Shown here: positions 5,411 through 7,906 of the stretch, piece by piece
Position numbering within the stretch: position 1 is the stretch's first letter
Layout of the letters: the number at the start of each line of letters is the position of its first letter
NCBI GenBank assembly: GCA_028697515.1
Contig: JAQVEY010000099.1
Location: 1 to 7,906, forward strand
Source of the DNA: Bacteroidales bacterium
GTDB taxonomy: Bacteria; Bacteroidota; Bacteroidia; Bacteroidales; ML635J-15
Length of the DNA stretch: 7,906 bases
Direction: 5' to 3'
Notes under the pieces: generated by a model
What the model was told of the DNA's origin: nothing
Database searches by the model: none
Seen by the model: the letters and a program-made list of their open reading frames with translations, nothing else
Made by a program: the position numbers and the translations under genes

Positions 5411-6553
5411 ATGAATTTTGAATTTACCGAAGAACAATTAATGATTAAACAAGCTGCTAGAGATTTCGCAGTAAGAGAATTACTTCCTGATATATTAGAA
5501 AGAGATGCAAAATGCATTTATCCTGAACGTCAGGTGAAAATGTTAGCTGAACTAGGTTTTTTTGGGATAATGATTGACCCGCAATACGGCGGAGGTGGAA
5601 TGGATTCGATATCTTATGTGCTTGCTCTCGAAGAAATTGCAAAAATTGATGCAGCGACTGCAGTTATACTTGCTGTACACAACTCATTGACAGCTTATGG
5701 TATAGAACATTATGGAACAGAAGATCAAAAACAAAAATTTCTCCCTTCACTTGCAAGTGGAGAGAAAATAGGAGCATTTTTGTTATCAGAACCCGAAGCT
5801 GGTTCTGATGCGACTTCACAAAAAACCATAGCTGAAGATAAAGGAGATTATTATCTTATCAACGGCACAAAGAACTGGATAACAAGCGCTGACCATGGAG
5901 GTTTATATATTTTAATTGCACAGACATATCCTGAGAAAAAGCATAAAGGAATAAATGCATTTATTGTTGATCGTAATTCTCCCGGTATCACGCTTGGTCC
6001 CCACGAAGATAAAATGGGAATGAGGAGCTCTGATACACATTCGGTTATGTTTACGGATGTAAAGGTCCCAAAAGAAAATAGAATTGGAGAAGATGGTTTT
6101 GGATTTTCTTTCGCCATGAAACTCCTCGATGGAGGTAGAATAGGAATTGCTGCTCAGGCTATTGGTATTGCGGGTGGGGCTTTCGATCTTGCACTTAAAT
6201 ATTCGAAAGAAAGGAAAGCCTTTGGTACAGAAATTTGTAATCATCAGGCTATTGCATTTAAACTGGCAGACATGGCAGTAAAACTAGAAAACGGCAGAAA
6301 TCTTATCCTAAAGTGTGCTTGGCTCAAAGATCAGGGCAAACCATACAGCCTAGAAAGTGCTATGGCTAAACAGTATTGTGGCGATTCTGCTATGGAAATT
6401 ACCACAGAAGCTGTTCAAATACACGGCGGGTACGGATACGTAAAAGAGTATCATGTAGAAAGACTTATGCGAGAAGCTAAAGTAACCCAAATTTATGAAG
6501 GTACTTCAGAAATACAAAAAATCGTAATTTCAAGGACACTTCTTAAAGATTAA
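5411..6553 (+). CDS. acd: Short-chain acyl-CoA dehydrogenase (butyryl-CoA dehydrogenase type)
   Basis: This FAD flavoenzyme oxidises an acyl-CoA to the trans-2-enoyl-CoA and passes electrons to the electron-transfer flavoprotein. The 380-residue length equals that of classic short-chain/butyryl-CoA dehydrogenases. The first family signature L-L-S-E-P-E-A-G-S-D-A-T-S spans 124-136 and the second, starting Q-I-H-G-G-Y-G-Y at 336, spans 336-355. The N-I/T-N-W-I-T flavin-contact region lies near 151-158 and R-x-x-F-G at 268-272. The catalytic base is Glu363 in I-Y-E-G-T-S-E-I-Q, the position used by short- and medium-chain enzymes rather than the alternative site of isovaleryl/long-chain enzymes. 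Exact chain length is inferred. The ATG at 5411 gives the usual N-terminus (F-x-x-T-E-E-Q). EtfB and EtfA, its usual electron acceptor, follow directly, 57 bp downstream. Confidence 0.93.
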   Translation: MNFEFTEEQLMIKQAARDFAVRELLPDILERDAKCIYPERQVKMLAELGFFGIMIDPQYGGGGMDSISYVLALEEIAKIDAATAVILAVHNSLTAYGIEHYGTEDQKQKFLPSLASGEKIGAFLLSEPEAGSDATSQKTIAEDKGDYYLINGTKNWITSADHGGLYILIAQTYPEKKHKGINAFIVDRNSPGITLGPHEDKMGMRSSDTHSVMFTDVKVPKENRIGEDGFGFSFAMKLLDGGRIGIAAQAIGIAGGAFDLALKYSKERKAFGTEICNHQAIAFKLADMAVKLENGRNLILKCAWLKDQGKPYSLESAMAKQYCGDSAMEITTEAVQIHGGYGYVKEYHVERLMREAKVTQIYEGTSEIQKIVISRTLLKD

Positions 6554-6568
6554 TTTACATTTGTAAAT
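6553..6568 (+). promoter_or_regulatory. Palindrome between acd and etfB containing a TAnnTTTG box
   Basis: ATTTACA (6553-6559) and TGTAAAT (6562-6568) are exact complements around TT. The sequence TACATTTG (6556-6563) inside it matches the Bacteroidota -7 consensus, 47 bp before the etfB ATG. It could be an internal promoter with an overlapping operator. The same two 7-mer arms occur at 1462-1478 with a 3-base centre. The stem starts at the last base of the acd stop codon and is too A/T-rich to be a convincing terminator. Confidence 0.35.
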
Positions 6569-6610
6569 AATAAATTAAACTAGTATTAATTAATTAAATA
6601 TATCTGACTT

Positions 6611-7360
6611 ATGAAAATTTTAGTATGCATGGGAAATGTTCCCGACACTACTACAAAAATTAGATTTGATTCCGAAATGAAAAAACTGGACACTAACGGT
6701 GTTCAATGGGTAATAAATCCTTGGGATGAGTTGGCTCTTACCAGAGCATTAGAAATAAAAGAGCAATCTGGTGGGAAAATTGAAAAAGTATCTGTAATTA
6801 ATATTGGAAAAGCTGACGCCGAACCAACAATAAGAAAAGCTCTAGCAATTGGCGCTGACGATGCTTACAGAGTAGATGCTGATCCAACAGATTCATATTT
6901 TATTGCAGCTCAAATAGCTGAAGTAGCTAAAGCAGAAAGCTTTGATATTATAATGTGTGGAATTGAATCGTCTGATTTCAATGATGCAGCTGTTGGCAGT
7001 ATGTTAGCAGAATTTCTTGATTATCCATCGGTTTCGGCTGTTTCTTCTTTCGAATTTAACGATGGAAATATTAGTCTTAAAAGAGATATCGACGGTGGAA
7101 AAGAAACTATAAGCGTAAGTGCTCCTTTTGTTGCTATTGTTCAAAAAGGAATTTGTATCAATCCAAGAATTCCTGCTATGAGGGGAATTATGATGGCTAG
7201 GACAAAGCCAATTAAGGTAACTGATCCTGTTGCAACAGATTCGCTTATCGAAGCACTGACATTCGATTTACCTGTATCAAAAGCAGCATGTAAAATGGTT
7301 GATGCCGATAATACGGACAAACTTATAGAACTATTGCACGGCGAAGCTAAAGTTCTTTAA
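6611..7360 (+). CDS. etfB: Electron transfer flavoprotein, beta subunit
   Basis: EtfB is the smaller subunit of the FAD-containing heterodimer that takes electrons from acyl-CoA dehydrogenases. The 249-residue length is usual. Family landmarks are the opening M-K-I-L-V-C (normally M-K-I-L/V-V-C-[VI]-K), N-P-W-D-E-x-A-L at 36-43 (usual N-P-x-D-x-x-A-x-E/R-x-A), A-L-A-I-G-A-D at 77-83, the nucleotide-loop region beginning C-G-I-E-S-S-D at 116-122, and a near match to the ETF-beta signature around K-R-D-I-D-G-G-K-E-T-I at 157-167 followed by A-P. The loop at 117-129 (G-I-E-S-S-D-F-N-D-A-A-V-G) departs from the textbook G-K-Q-x-x-D-x-D; Bacteroidota EtfB often vary here, so I cannot say whether it binds AMP or a second FAD. 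It lies 42 bp before etfA and very probably shares a transcript with it. Confidence 0.93.
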   Translation: MKILVCMGNVPDTTTKIRFDSEMKKLDTNGVQWVINPWDELALTRALEIKEQSGGKIEKVSVINIGKADAEPTIRKALAIGADDAYRVDADPTDSYFIAAQIAEVAKAESFDIIMCGIESSDFNDAAVGSMLAEFLDYPSVSAVSSFEFNDGNISLKRDIDGGKETISVSAPFVAIVQKGICINPRIPAMRGIMMARTKPIKVTDPVATDSLIEALTFDLPVSKAACKMVDADNTDKLIELLHGEAKVL

Positions 7361-7402
7361 TCAGAGAGATTTTATTTTATTCATAATCTTAAAATTAATT
7401 AT

Positions 7403-7906
7403 ATGTCAATAATAGTTTTTTCAGAAAACAGAACAGGCAAAATAAAAAAACACAGCTTAGAGGCTGTTGCTTATGCCACATATATATCAAAGAACAATTC
7501 AAAACCTGTAATTGCAGTATCGGTTGGAAATGTAAATAATGATGAACTTTCAGTTTTAGCAAAATACGGTGCGTCAAAAATCATTTCTATTAAAGATAAT
7601 AACTGGCAAAATCACGATAGTCAGTCATATACAAAACTTATTGCTGAAATTGTTGAAAAAGAAAATGCTGATACAGTTATTTTCAGCCATTCCAATCTAG
7701 GCAAAGCCATCGCCCCAAGGCTATCAGTTAGACTTAAAGTTGGACTTGCATCCAATGTGCTGGCATTACCGATTGCCTATTCTCCTCTGACTTTCAAAAG
7801 AAAATCATACAATGGAAACGCATTCCAACAAATAAAAATAACTTCAGCTAAATGCGTTGTAACAATTAATCCAAACTCATGCGACTTAGTTGAAAACCCT
7901 CTTCCT
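7403..7906 (+). CDS. etfA: Electron transfer flavoprotein, alpha subunit (3' end outside window)
   Basis: An open frame of 168 codons from the ATG at 7403 runs off the window without a stop. The peptide opens M-S-I-I-V-F-S-E, followed by K-K-H-S-L-E-A-V-A-Y-A, the normal EtfA N-terminal strand and helix in which a carrier starts with I-x-V-[FI]-x-E. Further matches are L-A-K-Y-G-A-S-K at 52-59, the segment H-S-N-L-G-K-A-I-A-P-R-L at 95-106 (usual S-S-T-x-x-G-[KR]-D-[LI]-A-P-R-[LV]), and Y-N-G-N-A near 136-140 (usual Y-[AG]-G-N). This is the N-terminal domain, which packs against EtfB; the C-terminal FAD-binding domain lies beyond the window and cannot be assessed. It follows etfB by 42 bp, the common etfB-etfA order. 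The complete gene would normally encode about 310-340 residues. Confidence 0.92.
   Translation, partial: MSIIVFSENRTGKIKKHSLEAVAYATYISKNNSKPVIAVSVGNVNNDELSVLAKYGASKIISIKDNNWQNHDSQSYTKLIAEIVEKENADTVIFSHSNLGKAIAPRLSVRLKVGLASNVLALPIAYSPLTFKRKSYNGNAFQQIKITSAKCVVTINPNSCDLVENPLP

Noticed and set aside
5851..6244. Two antisense open frames (88 and 110 codons) within the acyl-CoA dehydrogenase gene
   Set aside because: Both fall within conserved dehydrogenase coding sequence and show no recognisable motifs.

Overview
The window looks like a chromosomal fragment of an A+T-rich Bacteroidota bacterium. The evidence is: low G+C with A/T-ending codons; starts preceded by A/T-rich sequence with no Shine-Dalgarno motif; a clear TAnnTTTG (Bacteroidota sigma-ABfr type) -7 box at 5365-5372; and lipoproteins and gene families typical of that phylum. 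No rRNA, tRNA, CRISPR array, intact transposase or recognisable defence system is visible.

Region 1 (1-1127): the 3' end of a YgiQ-type radical SAM protein overlaps by 4 bp (ATGA) a predicted lipoprotein metallopeptidase with HExxH. That gene runs tail-to-tail into a minus-strand small lipoprotein with a YbjQ-like ending. The two convergent genes overlap by 68 bp, so there is no room for a conventional terminator between the stop codons.

Region 2 (1128-1945): an 818-bp divergent gap with no convincing gene but many inverted repeats. The most striking is a perfect 18-bp inverted repeat, each arm a tandem octamer (CACAGATT x2), bounding a 254-bp segment at 1417-1670. A weaker inverted repeat encloses it, and separate hairpins lie on either side. 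I read this as remnants of non-autonomous mobile or repetitive elements. It is the part of the window least explained by known genes.

Region 3 (1946-7906): a plus-strand lipid/acyl-CoA block. A small exported, probably beta-barrel protein of unknown function is followed after 28 bp by a long-chain acyl-CoA synthetase (fadD type), an alpha/beta hydrolase that must use a non-ATG start (TTG), a short-chain acyl-CoA dehydrogenase, EtfB, and EtfA (cut by the window end). The pathway logic is: activate a fatty acid to its CoA thioester, oxidise it to the enoyl-CoA, and pass electrons from the dehydrogenase FAD to the EtfBA flavoprotein. The hydrolase may release or process an acyl or ester substrate, but its substrate cannot be read from sequence. 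A promoter-like box just before the dehydrogenase suggests acd-etfB-etfA can be transcribed independently of fadD. The remaining beta-oxidation enzymes (hydratase, hydroxyacyl-CoA dehydrogenase, thiolase) are not in the window.

Most of the window is ordinary metabolism. I do not see a convincing new multi-gene system; the best leads are the inverted-repeat region and the 68-bp convergent overlap.
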